Of a stretch of DNA of 64,000 nt, positions 18,583-26,020 are shown piece after piece (positions within the stretch are counted from its first letter, which is position 1; each line of letters begins with the position of its first letter). A program made the position numbers and the translations under genes. The notes under the pieces are model-generated. The model was not told where the DNA came from and searched no databases. It saw only the letters and a list, made by a program, of their open reading frames with translations. This DNA comes from DASPLX01 sp035627375 (lineage in GTDB: Bacteria; Pseudomonadota; Gammaproteobacteria; Burkholderiales; Burkholderiaceae_D). The DNA lies in contig DASPLX010000017.1 in NCBI GenBank assembly GCA_035627375.1, forward strand, positions 62,001 through 126,000, given 5' to 3'.

Positions 18583-19565
18583 CCTCCCCTGCGCGGATCG
18601 AAGTTCATCTCACGCGCCATCGTTTCATAGAGTTCGCGCGCTCTCGGCGTATCCGCCGGCGGCAGCACGACCTCGAGTACGAGATACAAGTCGCCGGGAG
18701 TGCGCCCCGGAATGCCGCGTCCCTTCAAGCGCAGCTTGCGTCCCGATTGCGATCCCGCCGGAATGCGTACTTCAACCGCGCCGTCGGGCACCGGCGCCAG
18801 GACGGACGCGCCGAGCGCTGCCTCCCACGGCGTCACGGGCAAGCTGGCGTAGACGTCGCGTCCCTCGACGCGATAACGGCCATGCGGCTTGAAATGCACT
18901 TCCAGGTACAGATCGCCCGCTTCGTCCGTGCCCATGCCCGGGCCGCCCTGGCCGGCCAGCCGGATCATTTGCCCTTCGTACACGCCTTGCGGAATGCGGA
19001 CGTCCAGGGTGTGCTCCTGCAACACCGGACGACCCGCCGCATCGAGCCGCGGTACGCGCAAGGTCACGGTGCGCACGGCGCCGCGATAGGCATCCTCGAG
19101 ATCGAGCATGAGCTTGGCATGATGATCTTCGCCGCGCGCGCGGAAGCCGTCCCGCATGTCGTCCCGTATATCGTCCCAACCAGGCCCGGCATGGCGGCCG
19201 CCCCGCGCTTCCGCGCCGCCAAAGCGGCCGCCGAACAGTTCGGAGAAGAAATCGCTGAAGTCGGCCGCTTCCGCTCCCGAGAATCCGCGCCCGGAAAACT
19301 CGAAGCCGGCGTCCCAATCGGGCGGCGGATGAAAATCCTGTCCGGCGTGGAAGCGTTGGCCGAGCCGGTCGTAGGCGGCGCGCTTTTCCGGATCGGACAA
19401 CACGGCGAACGCCTCGTTCAGTTCCTTCATGCGCGCCTCGGCATCCGGCTCTTTCGATACGTCCGGATGGTATTTGCGCGCCAGCTTGCGGAAGGCCTTC
19501 TTGATGTCGTCCGCGCCGGCGTCGCGGGCCACGCCGAGCGCCTGATAGTAGTCCTTGAATTCCAA
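18579..19565 (-). CDS. cbpA: DnaJ-class co-chaperone CbpA
   Basis: The 328-residue protein starts at a TTG preceded by AAGGAG. The J domain covers residues ~1-70 (YYQALGVARDAGADDIKKAF; HPD in KYHPDVSKEPDAE). A Gly/Phe-rich linker and two DnaJ C-terminal beta domains follow (LDLEDAYRGAVRTVTLRVPR, then GDLYLEVHFKPH). There is no zinc-finger domain, which separates CbpA from DnaJ. It presents substrates to DnaK and also binds curved DNA in E. coli. It heads a cbpA-cbpM-ftsH operon reading from a sigma-32-like promoter at 19615-19643. Confidence 0.93.
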   Translation of the reverse strand: MEFKDYYQALGVARDAGADDIKKAFRKLARKYHPDVSKEPDAEARMKELNEAFAVLSDPEKRAAYDRLGQRFHAGQDFHPPPDWDAGFEFSGRGFSGAEAADFSDFFSELFGGRFGGAEARGGRHAGPGWDDIRDDMRDGFRARGEDHHAKLMLDLEDAYRGAVRTVTLRVPRLDAAGRPVLQEHTLDVRIPQGVYEGQMIRLAGQGGPGMGTDEAGDLYLEVHFKPHGRYRVEGRDVYASLPVTPWEAALGASVLAPVPDGAVEVRIPAGSQSGRKLRLKGRGIPGRTPGDLYLVLEVVLPPADTPRARELYETMAREMNFDPRRGG

Positions 19566-19614
19566 TGAATTCTCCTTCCCGGATCATCTTTCGGAACCCG
19601 TTTTACCGGAGAAG

Positions 19615-19643
19615 AAGTGGGGACGACATGACGCCGGATCAAG
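19615..19643 (-). promoter_or_regulatory. Sigma-32-like promoter for cbpA-cbpM-ftsH
   Basis: On the minus strand, CTTGATC (19643-19637) is followed by 14 bases and CCCCACTT (19622-19615). This fits the heat-shock consensus CTTGAAA-N13-15-CCCCATNT with two mismatches in the -35 and one or two in the -10. It leaves a leader of about 40-45 nt before the cbpA TTG. The -35 is back to back with that of the Hsp20 promoter. Confidence 0.7.
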
Positions 19644-19645
19644 AT

Positions 19646-19674
19646 CTTGAAATTCATTTTCGGCGTTCCTATTT
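19646..19674 (+). promoter_or_regulatory. Sigma-32-like promoter for the Hsp20 operon
   Basis: CTTGAAA (19646-19652) is a perfect heat-shock -35, followed by 14 bases and TCCTATTT (19667-19674), six of eight matches to CCCCATTT. The expected start is near 19682, giving a ~50-nt leader. Together with the divergent -35 it forms the perfect palindrome TCAAGATCTTGA (19639-19650). Confidence 0.75.
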
Positions 19675-19731
19675 CGGGGATGTGGCGCCGCGAACGACGC
19701 GGCACGTCTAACCTGAAAGGAGGATGGATCT

Positions 19732-20169
19732 ATGTACCGATCAATGTTTCCGCGCGACATTTTCGAAGAACTGGACAATCTGCATCGCCAGTTCCAGCGC
19801 GCATTTGAAATCGAACCGAGCATCCGCGGCATCGCGCGCGGCGGCTTTCCGGCGCTGAACGTGGGCGGCACGCCGCAATCGGTGGAACTGTACGCCTTCG
19901 CGCCCGGTCTCGACCCGAACACCATCGAGGTCCATCTCGAGCGCGGCGTGCTGACGATCGCCGGCGAACGCGCCGACGACCTGTCGTCCCGCGAGCAAGA
20001 AGCGACCGTGCATATCAACGAACGCTTCGCCGGCCGCTTCCGCCGCGTCGTCAGCCTGCCCGACGACGTCGATCCGAACGGCGTTTCGGCCCAATACCGC
20101 GACGGCGTGCTGCACATCAGCGTCAAACGGCGCGAAGAGGCGCAACCGCGCCGCATTTCGATTCACTGA
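19732..20169 (+). CDS. Hsp20 small heat-shock protein 1
   Basis: A 145-residue alpha-crystallin-domain protein starting MYRSMFPRDIFEELDNLHRQ with AAAGGAGG upstream. The crystallin domain spans ~45-140 (SVELYAFAPGLDPNTIEVHL, LTIAGERAD, FRRVVSLPDDVDPNGVSAQYRDGVLHISV) and ends in the basic tail PRRISIH. It is an ATP-independent holdase that keeps unfolding proteins soluble for DnaK/ClpB. First gene of a three-Hsp20 run, with short gaps (17 and 38 bp). Confidence 0.93.
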   Translation: MYRSMFPRDIFEELDNLHRQFQRAFEIEPSIRGIARGGFPALNVGGTPQSVELYAFAPGLDPNTIEVHLERGVLTIAGERADDLSSREQEATVHINERFAGRFRRVVSLPDDVDPNGVSAQYRDGVLHISVKRREEAQPRRISIH

Positions 20170-20186
20170 TCGAAGGAGAACGAATC

Positions 20187-20567
20187 ATGAGCGACAACAC
20201 CAAAGTCATGAAACGCGGCAACGGCGGACAGAGCGATGCGACCATGCTGCCGCCGGTCGACGTCATCGAGGATGCCGGCGGCATCACGCTGTTGGCCGAT
20301 CTGCCGGGCGTATCGAAAGACAAGCTCAACCTGCAGCTCGAATCCGACAGCCTGACCATCGAAGGCGAACTGGCGATCGAAACGCCGCAGGGAATGGAAT
20401 CGAGCTACGCCGAAGTGCGCATTCCGCGCTATCGCCGGGTGTTCGCATTGTCGAAGGATCTCGACGGTGAAAAGGCATCGGCCGAGTTCAAGAACGGCGT
20501 GCTGAAACTGCGCATCCCGAAAGCCGAACATGCGCAGCCGCGCCGGATCGAAGTACGGGTGACGTAA
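20187..20567 (+). CDS. Hsp20 small heat-shock protein 2
   Basis: This 126-residue paralogue is mostly crystallin domain: PPVDVIEDAGGITLLADLPG, LTIEGELAIE, RYRRVFALSKDLDGEKASAE and the C-terminal FKNGVLKLRIPKAEHAQPRR. Its N-terminal arm is short and hydrophilic (~20 residues), unlike the neighbour's aromatic arm, so mixed oligomers with the adjacent Hsp20s are plausible. GAAGGAG precedes the ATG. Same operon, 17 bp after Hsp20-1. Confidence 0.93.
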   Translation: MSDNTKVMKRGNGGQSDATMLPPVDVIEDAGGITLLADLPGVSKDKLNLQLESDSLTIEGELAIETPQGMESSYAEVRIPRYRRVFALSKDLDGEKASAEFKNGVLKLRIPKAEHAQPRRIEVRVT

Positions 20568-20605
20568 GTCCGGCAACGGCATGGTAGTTAGTGGAGGTAA
20601 GCGCT

Positions 20606-21112
20606 ATGAAACTCGACGATATCAAGCAAGGCTTGTCTTCGTTCTGGGATTCGGTCGCCGAGGGGTGGCAGCATTTGCGCCAGTCCGCGTCGACGGCACT
20701 GACCGGATTCAAACCCGGCGAGCAGACCAACCTGCCGGCCTCCGCCGACATCGATGACGCGTTTTATCTGCCATCCCACGGTTGGGCGATGCTCGGCGGC
20801 GATTTGTTCGAAGACGACAAGCGCATCGTGGTCCGGCTCGAAGTGCCGGGCATGGACAAGAACGATCTCGACATCGAAGTGCAGGGCGGCGACTTGATCG
20901 TGCGCGGCGAGAAACGCTTCGAGCGCGAGGATAGTGCAGGACGCTATCGCGTCCTGCAATGCGCCTACGGCAGCTTCCGGCGGTCCTTCCCGTTGCCGGC
21001 CGAAGTCGTGATCGACGATGCGAAGGCGTCGTACAAGAACGGCGTGCTGCGCGTGGAATTGCCCAAGGCGAAACCGAGCCGACCGCGCAAGATGAATGTG
21101 AAGGTCGAATGA
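20606..21112 (+). CDS. Hsp20 small heat-shock protein 3 (long N-terminal arm)
   Basis: The 168-residue product starts MKLDDIKQGLSSFWDSVAEG (GGAGGT upstream decides 20606 over an earlier in-frame start). A ~65-residue helical arm precedes the crystallin domain (ADIDDAFYLPSHGWAMLGGD, VVRLEVPGMDKNDLDIEV, LIVRGEKRFE, YKNGVLRVELPKAKPSRPRK). The arm carries an amphipathic helix and a Thr/Pro link not seen in the two upstream paralogues, suggesting different substrates or oligomer size. Last gene of the Hsp20 run. Confidence 0.92.
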   Translation: MKLDDIKQGLSSFWDSVAEGWQHLRQSASTALTGFKPGEQTNLPASADIDDAFYLPSHGWAMLGGDLFEDDKRIVVRLEVPGMDKNDLDIEVQGGDLIVRGEKRFEREDSAGRYRVLQCAYGSFRRSFPLPAEVVIDDAKASYKNGVLRVELPKAKPSRPRKMNVKVE

Positions 21113-21318
21113 TGCGACGGCATCGTTTGCCGCGCGATCGCGCGGCGTAGACGCACAGGCACGGGCTTCCGGGGGGAAGTCCGCGCCGTCCTTTTTCCGC
21201 GACGCACGCCGGGCGGCGGCGCGAGATTTCGAGATTGATCCGTGGAGGGTTTCGTGGCAGCATGCGGCCACGCGCCGGAGCAGGAGCGCTCCCTGACTTT
21301 TCACCTTGTACGCCGGAC

Positions 21319-21900
21319 ATGGACCGCCGCATACCGACACGCTTCGACCCTGCCGATACATCGCTCGTGCTGCGCACCGATCGCCTGCGCCTGCGGCCGA
21401 TCGGCGAACACGACGCAAACGCCTTGTTCGCGATCTTTTCCGATCCCGAAGTCATGCGCTTCTGGAGCACGCCGCCGTGGACCGATCCCGCGCAAGCGCT
21501 TGAAAGCATCCGGAGCACGCGCGCCGACTATGAGAACGGCAGCGCACTTCGGCTCGGCGTCGAGCAAGCGGACCGGTTGATCGGCACCTGCACGCTGTTC
21601 GCCATCAGCCACGGCAACCGGCGCGCCGAGATCGGCTATGCCCTTGCGCGCCGCCATTGGGGCAAGGGCTACATGCATGAAGCATTGGCCGCGTTCGTCG
21701 GGCATGCCTTCGGCGCGCTCGGCCTGCATCGGCTGGAAGCCGATATCGATCCGCGCAACACGGCGTCCGCGCGTGCGCTCGAACGGCTCGGCTTCATCAA
21801 GGAAGGGCATTTGCGCGAACGCTGGATCGTCGCCGGCGAGGTTTCCGATTCGGCGCTTTACGGTTTGCTCGCCGGCGATTGGAACCGGAACGTTCGCTGA
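21319..21900 (+). CDS. GNAT family N-acetyltransferase (RimJ/RimL-like)
   Basis: The 193-residue protein shows the GNAT order: LRTDRLRLRPIGEHDANALF (motif C), RAEIGYALARRHWGKGYMHE (motif A, acetyl-CoA pyrophosphate loop), GLHRLEADIDPRNTASARAL and LERLGFIKEGHLRERW (motif B). The last motifs are typical of the RimJ/RimL ribosomal-protein alanine acetyltransferase group, though targets vary. The start at 21319 places the conserved strand ~20 residues in; upstream in-frame codons add low-conservation sequence. The stop is 3 bp from the convergent nitronate monooxygenase gene. Confidence 0.88.
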   Translation: MDRRIPTRFDPADTSLVLRTDRLRLRPIGEHDANALFAIFSDPEVMRFWSTPPWTDPAQALESIRSTRADYENGSALRLGVEQADRLIGTCTLFAISHGNRRAEIGYALARRHWGKGYMHEALAAFVGHAFGALGLHRLEADIDPRNTASARALERLGFIKEGHLRERWIVAGEVSDSALYGLLAGDWNRNVR

Positions 21901-21903
21901 CGC

Positions 21904-22998
21904 TCAATCCGCCGCGCCGCTCGAGCGCGCAAGCAAGGCCGAGGTCTCCGCGACCAGGGCCGCCATCAACGTCCGCGCGTCGCGATGCTTGAGCAGCGGC
22001 GCGGCCTGGCCGCTCCACAGCGACATCAGATCGGCACGATCCTGCTCGCGCGCCGCCTTCTTCATGACGCCGGAAAACCAGTTCTGCACCGGATAACGCG
22101 GCACCTGCGCCGCATACGGCTCCAGTTCCGTCATCAGGCGGTTGCGGATGCCGCGCGCCAGCCGGCCGCTGAACACGCGGGTCAAGCCGGTGTAGTGCGC
22201 CTCGCGGCTGAACAGCATGCGCCGATGGGTCTCGCCGGCATTCGATTCCGCGCAGGCGAGAAACGCCGTGCCGATCTGCACGCCCTTCGCGCCGAGCGCC
22301 AGCGCCGCCGCGATGCCGCGCGCATCGGCGATGCCGCCGGCCGCGATCACCGGGATGCGCACCGCATCGACGACTTGCGGCACCAGGGCGACGGTTCCGG
22401 TCAGCGATTCTTCCGCGCTGCGGAGGAAGGAGACGCGGTGGCCTCCCGCCTCGAAGCCGGTCGCCACCACCATGTCGACGCCGGCATGCTCGAGTGCGAT
22501 CGCTTCGTCGACCGTGGTCGCGGTGCCGAGCGTGGCGATGCCCAGCTCGCGGCAGCGTTCGAGCACCTCGTCCGAAGGAATGCCGAACACGAAGCTGAAC
22601 ACCGCCGGGCGCGCCTCGAGCACGGCTTCGATCTGTTCCGCATAGCGCGGCGCGAAGCGTTGCGGCCGGTGCGGAGGCGTCACGCCGAGTTCACGGAAGT
22701 ACGGCTGCAGCAGGTCGGCGTTGCGCGCGAACTCCTCGTCGGTGAGTTGCGGATCGTCGGCGTCGTCGAGCGGTATCCACAGATTCAAGGCGAACGGACG
22801 CGCGGTGCGCGCCCGGATTTGCGCGGCGATGCCGCGTATGCCGGCCGCGTCCAGGTGATGCACGCCGAACGAACCGAGGCCGCCCGCTTCCGCCACGGCG
22901 GCGACCAGATCGACGGACGAGATGCCGCGGCCGAACGGTCCCTGGATGATAGGCGCCTCCAGGCCGAGGCGCCGCGCTACTTCCGTGTCTTTCCACAT
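21904..22998 (-). CDS. Nitronate monooxygenase (2-nitropropane dioxygenase family)
   Basis: A 364-residue FMN-dependent TIM-barrel protein. It shows APIIQGPFGRGISSVDLVAA at the N terminus, the catalytic-histidine loop GFEAGGHRVSF, and the FMN phosphate site PVIAAGGIADARGIAAALAL then GAKGVQIGTAFLACAES. The family oxidises nitronates such as propionate-3-nitronate; some members act as other FMN reductases. The start at 22998 (MWKDTEVARRLGLE) begins the barrel; longer frames upstream are unrelated. It lies in tandem with the downstream GST gene at 23061 on the same strand (62-bp gap). Confidence 0.88.
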   Translation of the reverse strand: MWKDTEVARRLGLEAPIIQGPFGRGISSVDLVAAVAEAGGLGSFGVHHLDAAGIRGIAAQIRARTARPFALNLWIPLDDADDPQLTDEEFARNADLLQPYFRELGVTPPHRPQRFAPRYAEQIEAVLEARPAVFSFVFGIPSDEVLERCRELGIATLGTATTVDEAIALEHAGVDMVVATGFEAGGHRVSFLRSAEESLTGTVALVPQVVDAVRIPVIAAGGIADARGIAAALALGAKGVQIGTAFLACAESNAGETHRRMLFSREAHYTGLTRVFSGRLARGIRNRLMTELEPYAAQVPRYPVQNWFSGVMKKAAREQDRADLMSLWSGQAAPLLKHRDARTLMAALVAETSALLARSSGAAD

Positions 22999-23060
22999 GA
23001 TTTCCACTCCGCTGTCCGACCGCGCGATTCGTGCGAGCCGCGCGCTGCAAGGTCCGAATC

Positions 23061-23681
23061 TTAGTGCGCGTCCTGCGCCGGCAATCCTTCCGCCTTCATC
23101 GCCTCGCGCACCGCCGGCCGCGCCGCGACGCGCTTGAGAAAGCCTTGCAGATGCTCGTGATCGGAGAGATCGAGGCTGACGTATTTCGCCCACCCCGCCA
23201 CCGTGAACAGATAGGCGTCGGCCACGGTGAAGACATCGCCGGTCAGATATTGCTTGCCGCGCAGCTGGCTCGACACCCAGGCGAATTTCTTTTGGAGCGC
23301 CTCGGCGAACACGGCTTTCGCGGCCGTGTCGAGCGTCGGATTGAACAAGGGACTGAACCCTTTGTGCAGCTCGGAGGTGATGTGATTTTGCCACTCCATC
23401 ACGCGGTAACGCGCCAGCGTGCCGGCCGCCGGCATCAAGTCTTCCCGCCGCGCCCGGTCGGCGAGGTATTGCGCGATGACCGGACCTTCGGAAAGATGCT
23501 GGCCGTCGTCGAGCGCGAGCAGCGGCACCTGGCCCTTCGGATTGATCGTGGTGTAGTCGACGCCATGCTCGGTCTTGCGGGTGCCGATATCGACGCGCTC
23601 GAGCGTGAAAGCGGCATGCGTTTCGCGCAAGACGATATGGGGCGCGAGCGAGCAGGCGCCGGGCGAATAATAGAGTTTCAT
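23061..23681 (-). CDS. gstA: Glutathione S-transferase, beta class (GstA-like)
   Basis: A 206-residue GST. The N-terminal thioredoxin-like domain begins MKLYYSPGACSLAPHIVLRE, with Cys10 as the beta-class catalytic residue, and contains NPKGQVPLL (cis-Pro) and SEGPVIAQYLAD. The helical C-terminal domain carries VADAYLFTVAGWA. It conjugates or reduces electrophiles and peroxides with glutathione. AGGAG precedes the ATG. It is divergent from the LysR gene at 23842, its probable regulator. A second GstA-like paralogue lies at 42990-43604. Confidence 0.9.
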   Translation of the reverse strand: MKLYYSPGACSLAPHIVLRETHAAFTLERVDIGTRKTEHGVDYTTINPKGQVPLLALDDGQHLSEGPVIAQYLADRARREDLMPAAGTLARYRVMEWQNHITSELHKGFSPLFNPTLDTAAKAVFAEALQKKFAWVSSQLRGKQYLTGDVFTVADAYLFTVAGWAKYVSLDLSDHEHLQGFLKRVAARPAVREAMKAEGLPAQDAH

Positions 23682-23778
23682 GGTTTGTTCTCCTGTCGAG
23701 GTCGGTCGGGTCATACCGCGGCCGGCTTGGCGCCGCGCCGCGTCGGAATATCGTTCGAGTTCCAATGTGGTGTAGTCT

Positions 23779-23803
23779 ATTTATGCTTTTGAAGTCGATA
23801 AAT
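23779..23803. promoter_or_regulatory. Inverted repeat between gst and lysR (candidate LysR operator)
   Basis: ATTTAT (23779-23784), 13 bases, ATAAAT (23798-23803) form a perfect inverted repeat in an AT-rich stretch between the divergent gst and LysR genes. LysR proteins bind such interrupted dyads (T-N11-A type). Spacing is slightly longer than the classic box. Confidence 0.45.
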
Positions 23804-23841
23804 CAGACAACAATCAATTTTCCTGATACACGATGTAAATA

Positions 23842-24753
23842 ATGAGACGTCATTTCGACGACATCCTGATCGGCAGCATCGAGTTGTTCTGTGCCGCCGC
23901 GGAGCTCGGCGGCTTCACGGCGGCCGCCAATGCGGCCGGCGTCACGCCGGCCGCGGTCAGCCGCTCGGTATCGCGCCTGGAGGCGCGGCTAGGCGTACGG
24001 CTGTTCGTCCGCACGACGCGGCAGATCAGCCTGACCGACGCCGGCCGCCAGTATTTCGAGCAATGCCGGCAAGCGCTGGGACAATTGATCGAGGCCGAGC
24101 GCGCCGTGACGGGACAGCAAAGCGCGCCGGCCGGCATCTTGCGCCTGAGCGTGCCGACCACCTACGGCCACCATCGCATCCTGCCGCTCCTGCCGGCGTT
24201 CCGGACGCGCTACCCGGGCGTGCAGGTCGACATCCATGTCAGCAATCGCAATATCGATTTCGCCGACGAAGGCTATGACTTGGCGATCCGCGCGCGCGAA
24301 CCGGCCGATTCGAGCTTCATCGCGCGCAAGCTCGAAGACGCCGAACTCGTGGTGGTCGCGGCGCCCGCTTACCTGAAACGCGCCGGGACGCCCGCGACGC
24401 CGGCGGACCTGGCGCGACACGAATGCATCCAGTTCGTGCTGCCGAGCAACGGGCGTACCGTGGAGTGGCTGTTTCGCGAACAAGGCAAGGATGTCGAAAT
24501 CCAGGTCGCCGGCACGTATCGCTGCTACGAAGACATCCTGGCCGGCGCGACGCTCGCGCGCAACGGGGCCGGGCTGTTCCAGGCGTATCGATTCACGGTC
24601 GAGGAAGACCTGCGCCAGGGGACGCTGGTCGAGATCATGCGGGATTATGGCGGGCGCTCGCGGCCGTTCTCGGTGCTGTATCCCCACGGCAGGCACTTGT
24701 CCTTGCGCGTGCGGGCTTTCGTCGAGTTCCTGATGGAGAGGCTCACGTCGTGA
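23842..24753 (+). CDS. LysR-family transcriptional regulator
   Basis: The 303-residue protein has the LysR HTH at ~7-65 (IELFCAAAELGGFTAAANAA, then VTPAAVSRSVSRLEARLGVR) and the effector-binding domain with LRLSVPTTYGHHRILPLLPA, typical of the AaeR/DsdC-type CrgA group. The effector is unknown. It is divergent from the GST-nitronate monooxygenase pair and probably controls it in response to an electrophile; that is inference from position. The ATG at 23842 follows a TAAATA stretch with no strong Shine-Dalgarno. Confidence 0.9.
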   Translation: MRRHFDDILIGSIELFCAAAELGGFTAAANAAGVTPAAVSRSVSRLEARLGVRLFVRTTRQISLTDAGRQYFEQCRQALGQLIEAERAVTGQQSAPAGILRLSVPTTYGHHRILPLLPAFRTRYPGVQVDIHVSNRNIDFADEGYDLAIRAREPADSSFIARKLEDAELVVVAAPAYLKRAGTPATPADLARHECIQFVLPSNGRTVEWLFREQGKDVEIQVAGTYRCYEDILAGATLARNGAGLFQAYRFTVEEDLRQGTLVEIMRDYGGRSRPFSVLYPHGRHLSLRVRAFVEFLMERLTS

Positions 24754-24850
24754 GGAACCACCCACTTCATGGTATTGCCGGATCGCCGAGGACGATTTAG
24801 CATGCGCACGTTGATGATCAAACAGGCATCAAGCCTCGGAAAGGAAGATC

Positions 24851-25321
24851 ATGCGCTACCAATCGGCTTTCTGTGTCGCTGGCGGCATCCTGCTGGCTTC
24901 GTGTGGCGGCGGCACGCCGGGGACGGCGATACAGGCGCCTTCCATCATGACCACCCCGGCGCCTACTCCTACTCCTACTCCTACGCCGACACCACCGAGC
25001 GGACAAGCGAGACCCGTGGCCGAAATCGAGACCGATTTACGCGCCGCCTGGGCCGCCATCGTGGCAGAAATCGGCAATCCGACCGCCGGCGAAGCGGCGC
25101 AATGCGGCATCTTGCCGGTCGGTGCGCGCGCATGCGGTGGACCCGAAAGCTATATCGCCTACTCGCGCACGGTGTCGAACGAGACCAGATTGCTCGCACT
25201 TGCGGAGACGCATTCCCGGCTGTCGTCCGAACGGAATCAAGCCACCGGCGCTATCAGTACTTGCATTCTCATGATGCCGCCGTCGGCCCAGCTGGTCGAC
25301 GGCGTATGCAAGACGAACTAG
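24851..25321 (+). CDS. Lipoprotein with (Thr-Pro)n linker
   Basis: A 156-residue lipoprotein: signal peptide MRYQSAFCVAGGILLASCGG with lipobox LASC (Cys18). A linker of TPTPTPTPTP is encoded by a CCTACT hexamer repeat (~24961-24985). The mature domain has three further Cys-containing loops (AAQCGILPVGARACGG, STCILMMPP, DGVCKTN) that could pair as disulfides. AAGGAAG precedes the ATG. No domain is recognised; it is likely anchored in the outer membrane. A dispersed repeat begins at its TAG stop. Confidence 0.75.
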   Translation: MRYQSAFCVAGGILLASCGGGTPGTAIQAPSIMTTPAPTPTPTPTPTPPSGQARPVAEIETDLRAAWAAIVAEIGNPTAGEAAQCGILPVGARACGGPESYIAYSRTVSNETRLLALAETHSRLSSERNQATGAISTCILMMPPSAQLVDGVCKTN

Positions 25322-25386
25322 GGGTTCGAGGCGTCCCGATTTGCGGCTTATGCCGCGGCGATCGAAGGCGGGTGCAAGGCGAACCC
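25318..25386 (+). repeat. Dispersed repeat, copy 1
   Basis: This stretch begins CTAGGGGTTCGA and continues ...GTCCCGATTTGCGGC...ATGCCG...GGCGATCG...GTGCAAGGCG. It aligns over ~66 positions, with about 54 identities and one 1-base gap, to 44111-44178. Both copies start at the TAG stop of an unrelated gene. It does not match a known element that I recognise. Confidence 0.65.
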
Positions 25387-25423
25387 CGCCGCGACGATGA
25401 GTGAGACGAGCCGGGCGCCGCAG

Positions 25424-25894
25424 TCACGGCTCCACCGAATGCACCTTCTTCAGGCAACGCAGCACGAAGGTCGAGCGGCTGTGCCGGATGCCGGGTAGCT
25501 TGTAGAGTTTGCGGCGCAGGAATTCCTCGTAACCGGCCGTGCCGGCTACGGCGACCTTGATCAGATAGTCGTATTCGCCGGTCAATAAATATGCTTCCAT
25601 CACTTCGGGTAATCCGGCCAGTGCCTGGCCGAATTTCTCGAGCATGTCGTCGTCGTGGCGCTCAAGCGTCACTTCGATGATGACGGTATCGGGCAGGCCG
25701 AGCGCCTGCTGGCTCAGCAAGGCGGTATAGCCTTCGATGACGCCGCCTTCCTCCAGCGCGCGCACCCGATTCCAGCAAGGCGTGGTCGACAGTCCGACTT
25801 TCTCCGCCAGCTTGGTATTGCTGAGCCGGCCGTCGCGCCGCAACTCGCGCAAAATACGGCGGTCGGCTTCATCGAGATGCGGCAGGTTTTCCAT
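25424..25894 (-). CDS. Lrp/AsnC family transcriptional regulator
   Basis: A 156-residue regulator: N-terminal HTH (LDEADRRILRELRRDGRLSN, then TKLAEKVGLSTTPCWNRVRAL) and a RAM/ActD effector domain (VIIEVTLERHDDDMLEKFGQ, YLLTGEYDYLIKVAVAGTAG). It likely senses an amino acid and forms octamers on DNA. The AT-rich gap before the divergent ACT-like gene holds the expected binding sites. Autoregulation is usual in this family. Confidence 0.92.
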   Translation of the reverse strand: MENLPHLDEADRRILRELRRDGRLSNTKLAEKVGLSTTPCWNRVRALEEGGVIEGYTALLSQQALGLPDTVIIEVTLERHDDDMLEKFGQALAGLPEVMEAYLLTGEYDYLIKVAVAGTAGYEEFLRRKLYKLPGIRHSRSTFVLRCLKKVHSVEP

Positions 25895-25924
25895 CGCCCT
25901 TCCTTATTCAGGTAGAATTTTCGT

Positions 25925-25954
25925 GAATATTCAGATTTGAAAGAAATATATTCT
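25925..25954. promoter_or_regulatory. AT-rich dyads between lrp-like and ACT-like genes
   Basis: GAATATTC (25925-25932) is a perfect palindrome and AGAA-ATATA-TTCT (25942-25954) is a second dyad, about 19 bp apart centre to centre. Lrp/AsnC proteins bind such AT-rich dyads cooperatively at helical spacing. The same stretch must carry both divergent promoters. Confidence 0.45.
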
Positions 25955-26020
25955 GGATTTTAACGAATTTTCGGTAATCTTCAGGAGCCTATTTTCTGCT
26001 CCGGCATCTATAGTGCCGGT

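Noticed and set aside
16419..21112. Canonical locus of heat resistance (LHR/TLPQC)
   Set aside because: The hallmark ClpK/ClpG, HdeD, YfdX, thioredoxin and KefB-type genes are all absent; only FtsH and Hsp20 logic is shared.
24961..24985. CRISPR-like or phase-variable repeat
   Set aside because: A short hexamer run with no spacers; unit length is a multiple of three, so it cannot switch the frame.
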